From assembly GCA_902800345.1 (NCBI GenBank), contig CADCDO010000047.1:1-43943 (forward strand): a stretch of DNA of 43,943 nucleotides. The letters run 5' to 3'. Made by a program: the position numbers and the translations under genes. Under the pieces are notes generated by a model. The model made no database searches. It had not been told where the DNA came from and saw only the letters and a program-made list of their open reading frames with translations. Source of the stretch: Fibrobacter succinogenes. GTDB lineage: Bacteria; Fibrobacterota; Fibrobacteria; Fibrobacterales; Fibrobacteraceae. Below, one piece after another: positions 7,138 through 16,787 of the stretch; the stretch's first letter is position 1; every line of letters starts with the position of its first letter.

Positions 7138-7942
7138 AATTTTATTGGCTTTTGCCGGTTTTGCTTTTGCAGCTGACAGTAGTATGGTTGCTGCAACTGT
7201 ATTGGAAAAAGGGTATTTTGATATAACGAATTTAAGCAATAAGTGGGGGTACGAAATTTCTCTTTCGTCAAAAGATTCCGTTGACGGAATTTATCTGTAC
7301 GTGGACCACAGAGTTTGTGCTGATCCATATAGGGATTCGAGTGGAGTTCTTCATTATCTCTTAAGATTATACATTGGGAAAAATATGGCTGGCAGCCGGA
7401 ATGACAGTATATGGGTCCTGATGGATTTTTTTGATAAGGATTCGATAAATTCCGAATTGAAAAAAGGGAAACCTCTTACATTGGAAAAATTCACGAAACT
7501 GGAATTCGATTCGTCCCGTGAGCAGTATTTGGTGAATAGTTATAGACCTTATGAATCGGAGATAAATACTGCGTTTGATTTTATTAATGTTGCTTTTTAT
7601 ATTCTGTACCAGAGGGGTGATTCGGTAGCGGCTTTTTGCGGAATTGGCAAAAGATCATGTTTTTATGAAATAGGATGCTTTTACAATAAAGAAGGTAGGT
7701 ATGTTTTTGATTCGATTCCTGATCCGTATGAAATGGTTACTCTTGGGAGGGGGTGCCAAATGTGCGCAGAAATTGACGATGATGAAGAATATTTACGTCC
7801 TATAGATCGTACTGTTTACAAACTAAATAACGATGTATGCCCGTTGTACAAGGTCAACGGTATCCCCGCAACTAAAAACTCTTCGAACATTGTCATCCAA
7901 AATAAAAAACAACCGAAACTCAAGCTCAAAGGGAATCGTTAA
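7109..7942 (+). CDS. Exported protein with conserved C-terminal tail, family member 3
   Basis: This is a secreted protein of 277 residues, the closest paralog of the preceding gene. It has a clear signal peptide ending AGFAFA. Shared blocks are DGIYLYVDH, LRLYIGKN, LNSELKKGKPLTLEKFTKLEF, FYILYQ and CGIGKRSCFYEIGCFY. The conserved tail (YKVNGIPATKNSSN plus KKQPKLKLKGN) ends in Arg instead of Glu. It has the same AAAGGAG spacing as member 2. The bodies of members 2 and 3 differ much more than their identical leaders and tails. That suggests either diversifying selection on the body or recent homogenisation of the ends. Function is unknown. Confidence 0.75.
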   Translation: MNRIHCVLLAILLAFAGFAFAADSSMVAATVLEKGYFDITNLSNKWGYEISLSSKDSVDGIYLYVDHRVCADPYRDSSGVLHYLLRLYIGKNMAGSRNDSIWVLMDFFDKDSINSELKKGKPLTLEKFTKLEFDSSREQYLVNSYRPYESEINTAFDFINVAFYILYQRGDSVAAFCGIGKRSCFYEIGCFYNKEGRYVFDSIPDPYEMVTLGRGCQMCAEIDDDEEYLRPIDRTVYKLNNDVCPLYKVNGIPATKNSSNIVIQNKKQPKLKLKGNR

Positions 7943-7984
7943 AGTTTCGGCGGTTAAATAAATTACAGGCCGACGTCATGACGG

Positions 7985-8037
7985 ATTGGATTCGTCATCC
8001 TGAACGGCGCGAACGCCGGCCGTGAAGGTCCTGTGTA
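7985..8037. repeat. Dispersed TCATCCTGA-type repeat
   Basis: A TCATCCTGAACGGC element with a palindromic CGCGAACGCCGGC middle and an AAGGTCCTGTG end fills the short gap between the convergent genes. Confidence 0.5.
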
Positions 8038-8043
8038 GCGTTT

Positions 8044-9324
8044 TTATTCTGCGTCGCGGGCGTCCGGATTAAATCGTTTGACGGTTGCCCCGATTTTTGC
8101 CATCTTGGCTTCGAAATCTTCGTAACCGCGGTCGAGGTGGTAAATGCGGCTGATGGTCGTTTCGCCTTCGGCGATGAGGCCTGCGAGCACAAGCGCTGCG
8201 CTGGCGCGGAGGTCGGAACCCATGATGTCGGCGCCTTCGAGCGGGAGGCCGCCCTTGATGGTTGCCGTGTTGCCGTTCAGCTGGATTGAAGCTCCCAGGC
8301 GTTCGAGCTCCGCGACGTGCTTGAATCGGTCGTTATAGACGGTGTCCTGCACGAGGCTGTTGCCTGGAACGGAGAGAAGCGTTGCCATGAACGGGGCCTG
8401 CATATCGGTCGGGAATCCCGGGAAGGGGAGCGTCATGAGGCTCATGGGCTTGAGTTCTTGCTGGCGGGCGTCCACTTCGGCCCAGTCGGCTCCAACGCTT
8501 ACTTTGCAGCCGATTTCGCGGAATGCGTCGAGTGTCGAGGCGATGTGTTCCGGGATGATATGCGTGACCTTCACGCGACCGCGCGTGATGGCGGCTGCGC
8601 AGAGGAACGTGCCTGCTTCGATGCGGTCAGGAATGGTGACGCCTGTTCCCGGACGGAGGGATTCTACGCCTTGTACGGTGAGGGTGCGCGTTCCGCGGCC
8701 TTGGATCTTTGCGCCCATGTTCGTGAGAAAGTCGATGAGGTTGTCAATTTCGGGTTCAAGGGCTGCGTTCTGCAAGACGCTTACGCCTTTGGCGAGTGTT
8801 GCTGCCATGAGTACGTTGACGGTCGCGCCGACGCTCGAAATCGGGAAGTTGAAGTTGCCGCCGGGGAGGCGACCTTCGCAGGTGGCTTCCACATAGCCGT
8901 GCGTGACGGTAATCTTTGCTCCGAGCGCTTCGAGGCCCTTGAGATGCAAATCGACAGGGCGCGGTCCCCAGGCGCATCCGCCGGGGAGCGACACGCGGCA
9001 GCGTCCGAAGCGCGCCACGAGCGGGCCTAGTACGTAGAAACTTGCACGCATCGTTTTGACGAGTTCGTATGGGGCTTCCAGGTGGTCCACACCGCGAGTG
9101 TCGATTCTTAGAATATGGCTACCGCCGTTGATGTGGCAACCGATGACGCGGAGCACGTCGGACATGGTCTTCATGTCTTTCAAGTGCGGTACATTCGTGA
9201 TTTCAGAGACGCCGTCGGCGAGGAGCGCTGCTGCCATAACTGCAAGAACCGCGTTCTTTGCACCGGAAATTTCCACATCACCATTGACAGGCGCTTTGAC
9301 TTGCGGGACGATAAACTGATCCAT
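8044..9324 (-). CDS. murA: UDP-N-acetylglucosamine 1-carboxyvinyltransferase
   Basis: MurA transfers enolpyruvate from PEP to UDP-GlcNAc, the first committed step of peptidoglycan synthesis, in the cytoplasm. The 426-residue length fits. K23-N24 (SGAKNAVLA) are the conserved substrate contacts. The active-site Cys is present at C117 in LPGGCAWGPRPVDLH, so the enzyme should be of the fosfomycin-sensitive Cys type. FPTDMQAP and the C-terminal DLRASAALVLAGL are family landmarks. The GYF_2-RDD gene ends 5 bases upstream on the same strand, so the two probably share a transcript. Confidence 0.97.
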   Translation of the reverse strand: MDQFIVPQVKAPVNGDVEISGAKNAVLAVMAAALLADGVSEITNVPHLKDMKTMSDVLRVIGCHINGGSHILRIDTRGVDHLEAPYELVKTMRASFYVLGPLVARFGRCRVSLPGGCAWGPRPVDLHLKGLEALGAKITVTHGYVEATCEGRLPGGNFNFPISSVGATVNVLMAATLAKGVSVLQNAALEPEIDNLIDFLTNMGAKIQGRGTRTLTVQGVESLRPGTGVTIPDRIEAGTFLCAAAITRGRVKVTHIIPEHIASTLDAFREIGCKVSVGADWAEVDARQQELKPMSLMTLPFPGFPTDMQAPFMATLLSVPGNSLVQDTVYNDRFKHVAELERLGASIQLNGNTATIKGGLPLEGADIMGSDLRASAALVLAGLIAEGETTISRIYHLDRGYEDFEAKMAKIGATVKRFNPDARDAE

Positions 9325-9329
9325 ATAAA

Positions 9330-10118
9330 TTAAACCTCTTTATTGTTCTCTTTGCTATTTACTGTGCTGCTTTTTTGTTCGATAACGTCATGGACGACGC
9401 GTGTTCTTGCGATAAAATCGTGCAATGCTCTTTTTTGCGGTTCCACGAGTACTATAAGGTAGCCGAGTCCATAGAAAGTAAGTGTCGCTTGCGTTACTAT
9501 GCTTGCGATAAAACGGAATATTGAAAGTGCCCAGGAAATTCGTTCCCCGTTTGAGGTTTCCACATGGATGTGCAAAAGTCTTTTGCCCGGTGTGGCGCCC
9601 CAAACTGCGTGGAAAACAATGAAGTAAACAGCCTGTACGATGGTGAAAATTGTAAAGAACGTGGACATACCGGGGAGCTCAAGTGCTTTTGAAATGAATT
9701 CCCCGGACATCGGGTTGTCGACGTACTGGTTTACTAATTCCGTGATGGCGTTAAGGTCGATTGTCCCGGCGAAACTCAACAGATAAAGGAATATAGCCCC
9801 GAATATGGAGATTATTAAGTTGTCTATGATGAATGCGTTGGCACGTACAAAGAATCCTGCATAGCGTTTTTGTTGCATCTTGCTGCTGAGCAGTGTTTCT
9901 ATGGTCTGTTTGAGAATTTCTTCTTCGGTGAGCTCTGGGGGTTCGCTTGCTTCGGGAAAGTCCTTCCAGGGTTTCCAATTCGTTTCACCACTGTGCCAGA
10001 CAAGGGTCTCTTCTGTTATCTTGCCATCCCGAACAAAATTCTTGATTTCATCGAGGGAGTATGGGCCTTGACGCCTGTCCCCGTCGGTGATCGAAGTGTC
10101 TATATAAAACCATTTCAT
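9330..10118 (-). CDS. GYF_2-RDD domain membrane protein
   Basis: This 262-residue protein has two parts. Residues 1-60 form a GYF_2-type domain (MKWFYIDTS, RQGPYSLDEIKNFVRDGKI, WKPWKDF), probably a protein-binding module on the cytoplasmic side. Residues about 84-235 form an RDD domain: AGFFVRANAFIIDNLI opens with the Arg and Asp of the name, a second hydrophobic hairpin follows, then GATPGKRLLHIHVET and the final ALHDFIARTRVV. RDD proteins are membrane proteins, some linked to ion exchange; the role here is unknown. It lies directly upstream of murA and is divergent from rapA. Confidence 0.85.
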   Translation of the reverse strand: MKWFYIDTSITDGDRRQGPYSLDEIKNFVRDGKITEETLVWHSGETNWKPWKDFPEASEPPELTEEEILKQTIETLLSSKMQQKRYAGFFVRANAFIIDNLIISIFGAIFLYLLSFAGTIDLNAITELVNQYVDNPMSGEFISKALELPGMSTFFTIFTIVQAVYFIVFHAVWGATPGKRLLHIHVETSNGERISWALSIFRFIASIVTQATLTFYGLGYLIVLVEPQKRALHDFIARTRVVHDVIEQKSSTVNSKENNKEV

Positions 10119-10184
10119 GTTGTGGAATAATTTAGTAAAAAGTTTGCAAGCCGAATTTTCGAAAAAATTGTAAATTTAGGGGTT

Positions 10185-13175
10185 ATGATGATGTTTAAAA
10201 TTGGTCAGCGCTACGTTAGCCAAGCAGAACCTACCCTGGGGCTTGGTATTGTATCTGAAGTTCAGGGACGCACTGTTAAGATTTTGTTTCCTTCTATCGG
10301 CCAGACCCGTATATACAGGACCGAAGAAGCTCCGATTGAACGTTTCGTGTTGCAAGTGGGTGAGTCTGTCAAGAGTGAAAAGGGAATCACCTTTGTCGTA
10401 GAGTCCGTTCGCGAAGATTCGGGAATCATGATTTATGTCGCTCGGAATGGTAAGGAAATGAAGGAATCCGAGCTGAGTTCGAAGATTTCGACCGCTAGAC
10501 CGGCGGTGTTGTTCAAGGCCTTGGCCAATGACGATGTTTGCTCGTCGCGTGATTTTTTGCGTCATGAAGATGCGATGGAAATGTTTTACAAGTGGGTGTC
10601 TTCGCCAGTCCGTGGCATGATTGGTCCGCGTGTGAACATGATTCCGCACCAGTACTACCTTTGCTACCGCGCATGCTCTAGCTCCACGCTCCCGAGGCTC
10701 ATGCTTTCGGACGAAGTAGGACTTGGCAAGACTATCGAAGCAGGCATGATTTGGCATGCGCTCAAGGCGAGAGGCCGCATCCAGCGTACGCTTGTGATTG
10801 TTCCCGAGACGTTGAAGCACCAGTGGATGATCGAGATGAAGCGACGCTTCAACCAGCTGTTTACGCTTGTCGATGAAGGCTATATTCGCGGGCTTTTCGT
10901 GGGTGTTGCGAAAGACGAGACGAAACCGAACCCGTTCTTGCAAAGTAACGACATCATCGTGTCTTTTGATTTTCTGATGGCTCAGCCTGCGTTGATCGAG
11001 GATTTGCTCAAGACGAACTGGGACATGACCATCATCGACGAAGCTCATCATCTAGTGTGCGAGGATGGTTTCACGAGCCACGAGTACATGCTTGCAAATA
11101 GAGTGATTTCGCGCTCGAAGGGCGTGTTGCTCTTGACGGGAACGCCCTTGCAGTTGCATCCGGAATCGCAGTTCAACCGTCTCAAGATGCTGGACCCGGT
11201 GCGCTTTGCGGACTATAATGACTTTATCAAGGATCAGGAAACCTATCTTAAACTGGTGAAGGACTTGAACAAGCTCCCGACGGATCCGAACCACCACATG
11301 AGCTGGGACGACTTGTACGAATGTGTTCCGAAAAATTCGAAGATTCGTCCGTGGCTGGAGCAGGAAAATTCAAAGTCCATGACGGCAGGCGAATGGATGC
11401 GCCGCATCGTCGATGGCATGGGTACGGGGTCCGTGGTGTTCCGCAATACGCGTAAGGGCGTGGGTGGATTCCCGAAGCGCGTACTCGATGAAATCCCGCT
11501 CGAACCGAACCCGGTTTATCGTGAAATGGTGGACGTGGCTGCCGACCGTGACCTGGAAGCCTCGACCGATATCCAGGAAAACGGTCTCCTTTGTACGAGA
11601 TTCTCCGATGCGTGGGCTATGGACGAACGCTTTGTGTGGCTCAAGAGTTTCCTCAAGGAGTACAAGAACGAAAAGGTTCTCTTGATATGCGAATCCATCC
11701 AGGTGGTGTTGGCTCTTGAAACTTTGCTCCTCGAATTTTTGGGCGAGGGCGCTTTTGTGATGTTCCACGAAGACATGAGCATCATGGCGCGCGACAAGGC
11801 GGCGGCGAACTTTAGTAAGCCCGATGGCGCGAATTTGCTCATTGCGTCTGAAATTGGTTCTGAAGGCCGTAACTTCCAGTTCTCGCATCATTTGGTGTTG
11901 TTTGACCTGCCGCTTGATGCGGCTCTTGTGGAACAACGTATTGGCCGCTTGGACCGCATTGGCCAAGACAAGGATATCGTCATTCACGTGCCTTACGTGA
12001 AAGGCTCCGGTCAGGAAGTGATGTTCCGCTGGTACAACGAGGGCCTGAATTCCTTTGGTGCGCCGCTCATGAGCGGTGGCGAACTTTTCCTCAAATATAC
12101 GGAATCGTTGATTGAAGCCTTGGCAACGCCGAAGGTGAGCCTTGATAACTTTGTAAAGAATATCATTCCGCAAGTCAAGAAGGACTGTGAACAAATGCGC
12201 AAGCATATTGAAAATGGTCGTGACCGCTTGCTGGAATTCAACTCCCGTAATCCCGAAAAGGCGAAGGAGATTACAGACGAAATTCGAGAACTCGATGCAG
12301 AACCGGAACTCAAGAATCTTGTGTTTGATTCGTTGATGAATCGCGGCCTCGATGTCGAGAAGAGTTCCGTGTCGGGATGCTTCCTCATCACGATGGGACC
12401 GCAAGTTGAAGCGGGCTCTGTGCCGGGCATGCCGGAACTGGGGACTGGCGTCTATACTTCTGGCGGTGGACGTGTGAACAGTCAAACCGATTTGTGCGGT
12501 GATGGCGGCGATGGCTCGGACGGCGACGGTCGTGTGAGCGGCGGCACCTGCATGACCGTGACATTCGATCGCGATGTGGCGATGACGCATGACGATATCG
12601 AATTTATCAGTTTGGACCATCCTCTTTCTCAGGGCGTATTCGATTACGAAACGGCTATGGGACGCGGAACGGTGTCTTGTGCCATTTGGCCGAACTCCGG
12701 TTTACGCGGGCTCATGATGCAGTACAACTTTGCGGTGGAACTGCCTGTGTCCGAAGAATGGGGGTGTGCTGATATTGCTGGGCCTAAGTATTTCAAGGTA
12801 CTCGTGAATGCGAAGGGCGAGAATATGTCCGGGTATTTTGATTCGCTCTCGAATGCTGCGCTCAAGGATGTTGGTGTCCCGCAGGGCAATGCTGCGGTCG
12901 ATATGACTCTTCGTTACTTTGCCAAGGATGGCCTTGCAAAGGCCCGCTTGATTGTGTCCGAACAAGCTAAAAAGTATGCCGAAGAAGCGGCAAATGCCGT
13001 GGAAACGCGCTCGGAACAGGAATACCAGCGTATGAACCATCTGCTTTCGATGCGTGGCAAGGCTGGCACGAGCGAAACGCTCAAACAGCTCCGTAAGAAT
13101 GTTCAGGAACGCAAGAAAGTTGTTGCAAATCCGCAACTTAGGCTCGATGCGATTAGGCTCGTTGTTTGCAAGTAA
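10185..13175 (+). CDS. rapA: RNA polymerase-associated SNF2-type ATPase RapA
   Basis: RapA is a Swi2/Snf2 ATPase that recycles stalled RNA polymerase. This 996-residue protein aligns along most of E. coli RapA. The N-terminal Tudor-like region begins FKIGQRYVSQAEPTLGLGIV. The Walker A motif is DEVGLGKT (176-183) and the DEAH box is at 285-288. The helicase C motifs SEIGSEGRNFQF and QRIGRLDRIGQ follow, and the C-terminal RLDAIRLVV ends the family pattern. A Gly/Asp-rich insertion (about residues 753-787, GDGGDGSDGDGR) is absent from E. coli RapA and interrupts the C-terminal region just before VTFDRDVA. Three consecutive ATGs start the frame; the AGGGG site at 10178-10182 favours the second or third. 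Confidence 0.92.
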   Translation: MMMFKIGQRYVSQAEPTLGLGIVSEVQGRTVKILFPSIGQTRIYRTEEAPIERFVLQVGESVKSEKGITFVVESVREDSGIMIYVARNGKEMKESELSSKISTARPAVLFKALANDDVCSSRDFLRHEDAMEMFYKWVSSPVRGMIGPRVNMIPHQYYLCYRACSSSTLPRLMLSDEVGLGKTIEAGMIWHALKARGRIQRTLVIVPETLKHQWMIEMKRRFNQLFTLVDEGYIRGLFVGVAKDETKPNPFLQSNDIIVSFDFLMAQPALIEDLLKTNWDMTIIDEAHHLVCEDGFTSHEYMLANRVISRSKGVLLLTGTPLQLHPESQFNRLKMLDPVRFADYNDFIKDQETYLKLVKDLNKLPTDPNHHMSWDDLYECVPKNSKIRPWLEQENSKSMTAGEWMRRIVDGMGTGSVVFRNTRKGVGGFPKRVLDEIPLEPNPVYREMVDVAADRDLEASTDIQENGLLCTRFSDAWAMDERFVWLKSFLKEYKNEKVLLICESIQVVLALETLLLEFLGEGAFVMFHEDMSIMARDKAAANFSKPDGANLLIASEIGSEGRNFQFSHHLVLFDLPLDAALVEQRIGRLDRIGQDKDIVIHVPYVKGSGQEVMFRWYNEGLNSFGAPLMSGGELFLKYTESLIEALATPKVSLDNFVKNIIPQVKKDCEQMRKHIENGRDRLLEFNSRNPEKAKEITDEIRELDAEPELKNLVFDSLMNRGLDVEKSSVSGCFLITMGPQVEAGSVPGMPELGTGVYTSGGGRVNSQTDLCGDGGDGSDGDGRVSGGTCMTVTFDRDVAMTHDDIEFISLDHPLSQGVFDYETAMGRGTVSCAIWPNSGLRGLMMQYNFAVELPVSEEWGCADIAGPKYFKVLVNAKGENMSGYFDSLSNAALKDVGVPQGNAAVDMTLRYFAKDGLAKARLIVSEQAKKYAEEAANAVETRSEQEYQRMNHLLSMRGKAGTSETLKQLRKNVQERKKVVANPQLRLDAIRLVVCK

Positions 13176-13213
13176 GGTATGAAATAGTGAAAAATAGGGC
13201 TTAGAATAAACGC

Positions 13214-13299
13214 GCTATATTAACTAATATACAAAATTTATATTAACTAATATATAAAATCTATTAATTAATATATAATAACTAATATATAATATATGC
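13214..13299. repeat. AT-only tandem repeat (TATATTAACTAATATA-like units)
   Basis: Four or five imperfect units of the TAACTAATATA type follow each other, almost without G or C. It lies between rapA and its terminator. It could be a protein-binding or easily melted site, or simple slippage. Confidence 0.75.
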
Positions 13300-13304
13300 T
13301 TTAT

Positions 13305-13334
13305 CCACAACTTCATTTGGTTGTGGTTTTTTTT
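13305..13334 (+). terminator. Intrinsic terminator after rapA
   Basis: CCACAAC (13305-13311) pairs with GTTGTGG (13320-13326) around an 8-base loop and is followed by eight T. Confidence 0.85.
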
Positions 13335-13493
13335 ATAAATTTCACATAATTGTGAACTATTTAACAAATTTGTAGTTTGTTAAAATTTTTATACACAAAA
13401 GTCTTCCAAAATTTGATATAAAGTACTATATTTGCGTTACTCATTTAATTTAACTGTAAACTCTTGGTGTTAGGGGAGAATGGAGGATATCTC

Positions 13494-16400
13494 ATGAGAT
13501 TAGTATGCCTTGGCATTCTTTTGTCGTTTGTCCTTTCGTTTGCGCAAATTAGCGTCGAAGTGAAGGATGAGCAAATGTATAACCCATCAATGCTCGGTCT
13601 GCGTGCCCGTGTTATCAACAATTCCGGTCAGAGTTATGACAACGTGACTGTCAATATTTTGTTGAAAAAGAACAACACGTCAGGGATTTATGCATTGGAC
13701 GCCTATTATACGGAAGGCTGGAACTGTACGATTGCAGAACAGTCCGGTGAATACGTTGTCGTGAAAATGACCATTCCGCATATTGGGGAGGGTACCACGC
13801 CGAACGAAAGCGGGGTGAGCTTGGGACTTCACCTCACGGATTGGCAGGCGTTGCCGAAGTCGAGCGAGAACGGATATCCGTCTGGAATCGCGTTCACGAC
13901 GGCGCTCAATTATAGCGCTTATCAGGGAGACGTGCTGATAGGCGGCACCTCTTATGTGGACCCGATTTCGGTTGTTCCGAGCCTGCGTTTCGTGGGTGTG
14001 CAGCCTGAAGACTATACAGACGGCTCGGTTCCCGCGTGGATTGAAATTGAAAACTACGGGGCAACACCCGCTGACTTGAGCAAAATTACGTTGGAATGGC
14101 CTACGAGTACGGGAATCGCGTCGAGTGTCGTCTCGAGCGCCGTGCTGCAACCGGGCAAACGCCTGCGTGTCTGCACGATGCAGTTGACTTGCCCGGATGA
14201 CGATGTCGTCGCGGCAGTGCCCACGCTTCCGATGGGTGCTACGGGTGAAATCCTCCTTCGCTACAATGGAGTTGCCAAGGACTACCTTTCTTGGGGCCTC
14301 AACGAGGGACTTTTGGCTGCGGATGCACGCGAGGCGAATATTCAGTATACCAGGATTCGTTTTGATGAAGGGTTTGTTGATGAATACTGGCATCGAGTTG
14401 CTAATGGCATGTTCTATAAGAAAATCGAAGGAAAATGGTATAGTTATACTTCGGACCATAATGTCAATACGACTGAACGCCCGGCGCCGATTCCATACAT
14501 CAATGACGAAATGTTGTGCTTGGAAGGTAATGAAACTAGCCGATTGGTCCGTTTTGCATGGCATCCTGTGGAAGACGCCGTCGGATATAACTTGACTGTA
14601 AAGAGGGCTGACGGATCGACTGTTTTCAACCAATTTACTAGTCTGGTTTATCAAGATATTATTTTGGATCAGGACGTTTATAACTGGAGTGTCGAAGTTG
14701 TTTTCGGGAATGAACAATACTCTGTGAGCAACCCCTGGATGGACCATTATGCAATTTGGAAAACGAAGAGCGTTCAAACATGCGCTAATATTACGGAGCA
14801 GCATGAATTGAATGTACAACACTATGGTGTCCATAAAGATACGAGGATGGTTGTCCCCAACTGGGGCGAATTGTCTGAATTCCCTGAAATCTCGTGGGAT
14901 CATCCGGACGTGTTTGTGTATAACAGTCATTACGACACTTACATTAGGGACACACCATGGAATGGAAACAATCTGTTCCTTGAAGTTGATTGGCGCTGCT
15001 GGGCTGTGAGTGCACAGATTCTCAATACCTATTATGGTGGAAACTTGACACAGGATGAAATTAAGTATTATGGCAAGACTGCTGGGTTTGAAAATGTCGT
15101 TACCGGTTATGGAATTAGTTCGAGGGCTGAACGTGATAAGATCATTTCTCCCTTTGTGTTAGGGGATATGGGTGGTGCTTATGCTGCAGAAGTAAAAGTC
15201 CTTTTGAAGTGGGCCTTGAATTTAACGGATGATTCGCAATTGGAACATGCTGTATTGAACGATCAACCTTTTGACCCTGAATTTGTTATGAATCATATCA
15301 ATGCAGGTCGCCCGATTTATTACTTCCAAAATAGCCATATCATGATCATTGATGGCTATAGGTTCTCTTCGGACAGATTCCAAGTGCATCGCGTGAATGT
15401 TTATAATGGTGGAGAAGTGGAATGGACTGATAATGCGAACTACATAAGAGTTGGTTATTATTTTGTTCCTAAAAATGTTTCGAACCCGAGGATGACCGAT
15501 AATCGTGTTCACATTGACTCCGATGGAGATGGACTTGTCGATTTTGATGAAATTGAACGCTTCCATACGAATCCTTATAATAAGGATACCGATGGGGATG
15601 GAATCGAAGATAAGGTTGAAATTTATTCTTACACGATTAAGGAACCGTTTGAAAAGGTGGTGGAGCAGACTTATTCAACGGGTTATACTTATACACGTTT
15701 GTCTCGTTTGGGTGATTATGAAGGTGCTTTTGGTCCCATTTATCGCACTGAAGTTTATGCTGATATCGATGGCGATGGCAATAGGGCCGAATTGGATGTG
15801 GATTCCGACCATCCGAATAATGACGGTATCCCGGACGGCGTGGAAGACTTGAACCACAATGGCTATGTCGATAATGGCGAAACGGATCCGTACAACTTCT
15901 CCGATGACGGCGCAGCGATCGCAGAACCGGTTGAAACCGTGGTTTGGGACGCTCCTAGCCTGGTTGCCATCTATGCCTTTGAAGGTATCAATGTCGGTGA
16001 CAACGTTACCTGTAATTCCGGAATGCACGGATATTGCCAGATCGCTTCGGAATCCGCGTTGCAGTACTACGCCGTGTCGTTGGGAACAAACTCTACGTTC
16101 GGTGGCGTGTTCTCGAAGGGTGGCGTCCAGTTGCGTGACAATTCCCATATTGTTGGCGATGTGTCCATCTATTCCTTGCCGACAAATTCGATTTCTCCGG
16201 AATTGGGTCAGAATTCGTCCGTGACCGGGACTACGGATGTGCGCACTGTAACTGAATGGCCGTTTGCCGTTTCTGACAATGCTCACCATTCCTTGGAAAA
16301 TAAGGATAACTGGCCAGATGTTACTGTGAATCCGGGACAGACTCTCGTTCTGGACGGTGATGTGGCTTACAGGAACTTGACGGTGCAGGCGGGTGCTACT

Positions 16401-16772
16401 CTCAAGCTTGGCGCTGGCACGATTAAGGTCGGGAACATTACTTTGGAATGGGGTAGCCGCCTTGAATTTGTAAACCCGGGCCGCGAAACGGTGCTCATTG
16501 TCGATGGTTATGTGAACTGGAGAGCACAAATTGTCAATTCCGACTTGCAAACGGTCGCGAAAGGATTTAAATTAATACAGTACGCTCCTGGCTACATCCA
16601 CATCGAAGGAGATTGGGCTGGAACAATTCACGCTAGGTGGAGCGAACTGATGCTCGGCCAGGTGAAAAAGACGGCGTATGGTTCGTTTGTAGCGAAGAAA
16701 GTTTATCTGGGAAATGGATTGGTCATCTACCGTGTGCATTTCGATCCAATCCCGTTGACAGACTTGGTTTAA
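13494..16772 (+). CDS. Large exported protein with C39-like cysteine peptidase and calcium-repeat regions
   Basis: This is a secreted protein of about 1092 residues. The signal peptide is MRLVCLGILLSFVLSFAQ. The start at 13494 is chosen because GGAGG lies 8 bases before it. The N-terminal 140 residues resemble a beta-sandwich binding module (RVINNSGQSYDNVTVNILLK). A second beta region and an FN3-like piece (VRFAWHPVEDAVGYNLTVKRA) follow. A papain/C39-like domain has the candidate nucleophile Cys502 in WRCWAVSAQILN and His615 in NSHIMIIDGY. Then come thrombospondin type 3-like Ca-binding repeats (DSDGDGLVDFDE, DTDGDGIEDKVE, DIDGDGN). A C-terminal right-handed repeat region ends the protein. 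A surface peptidase or adhesin is likely; the exact role is not known. The next gene starts 15 bases downstream. Confidence 0.75.
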   Translation: MRLVCLGILLSFVLSFAQISVEVKDEQMYNPSMLGLRARVINNSGQSYDNVTVNILLKKNNTSGIYALDAYYTEGWNCTIAEQSGEYVVVKMTIPHIGEGTTPNESGVSLGLHLTDWQALPKSSENGYPSGIAFTTALNYSAYQGDVLIGGTSYVDPISVVPSLRFVGVQPEDYTDGSVPAWIEIENYGATPADLSKITLEWPTSTGIASSVVSSAVLQPGKRLRVCTMQLTCPDDDVVAAVPTLPMGATGEILLRYNGVAKDYLSWGLNEGLLAADAREANIQYTRIRFDEGFVDEYWHRVANGMFYKKIEGKWYSYTSDHNVNTTERPAPIPYINDEMLCLEGNETSRLVRFAWHPVEDAVGYNLTVKRADGSTVFNQFTSLVYQDIILDQDVYNWSVEVVFGNEQYSVSNPWMDHYAIWKTKSVQTCANITEQHELNVQHYGVHKDTRMVVPNWGELSEFPEISWDHPDVFVYNSHYDTYIRDTPWNGNNLFLEVDWRCWAVSAQILNTYYGGNLTQDEIKYYGKTAGFENVVTGYGISSRAERDKIISPFVLGDMGGAYAAEVKVLLKWALNLTDDSQLEHAVLNDQPFDPEFVMNHINAGRPIYYFQNSHIMIIDGYRFSSDRFQVHRVNVYNGGEVEWTDNANYIRVGYYFVPKNVSNPRMTDNRVHIDSDGDGLVDFDEIERFHTNPYNKDTDGDGIEDKVEIYSYTIKEPFEKVVEQTYSTGYTYTRLSRLGDYEGAFGPIYRTEVYADIDGDGNRAELDVDSDHPNNDGIPDGVEDLNHNGYVDNGETDPYNFSDDGAAIAEPVETVVWDAPSLVAIYAFEGINVGDNVTCNSGMHGYCQIASESALQYYAVSLGTNSTFGGVFSKGGVQLRDNSHIVGDVSIYSLPTNSISPELGQNSSVTGTTDVRTVTEWPFAVSDNAHHSLENKDNWPDVTVNPGQTLVLDGDVAYRNLTVQAGATLKLGAGTIKVGNITLEWGSRLEFVNPGRETVLIVDGYVNWRAQIVNSDLQTVAKGFKLIQYAPGYIHIEGDWAGTIHARWSELMLGQVKKTAYGSFVAKKVYLGNGLVIYRVHFDPIPLTDLV

Positions 16773-16787
16773 CAAAGGAGGCGTGGT

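Noticed and set aside
10119..10184. Divergent promoter between the RDD gene and rapA
   Set aside because: A promoter must exist, but no pair of boxes stands out enough to place it.
11370..12620. Long minus-strand frame opposite rapA
   Set aside because: Antisense shadow without ribosome site or known motif.
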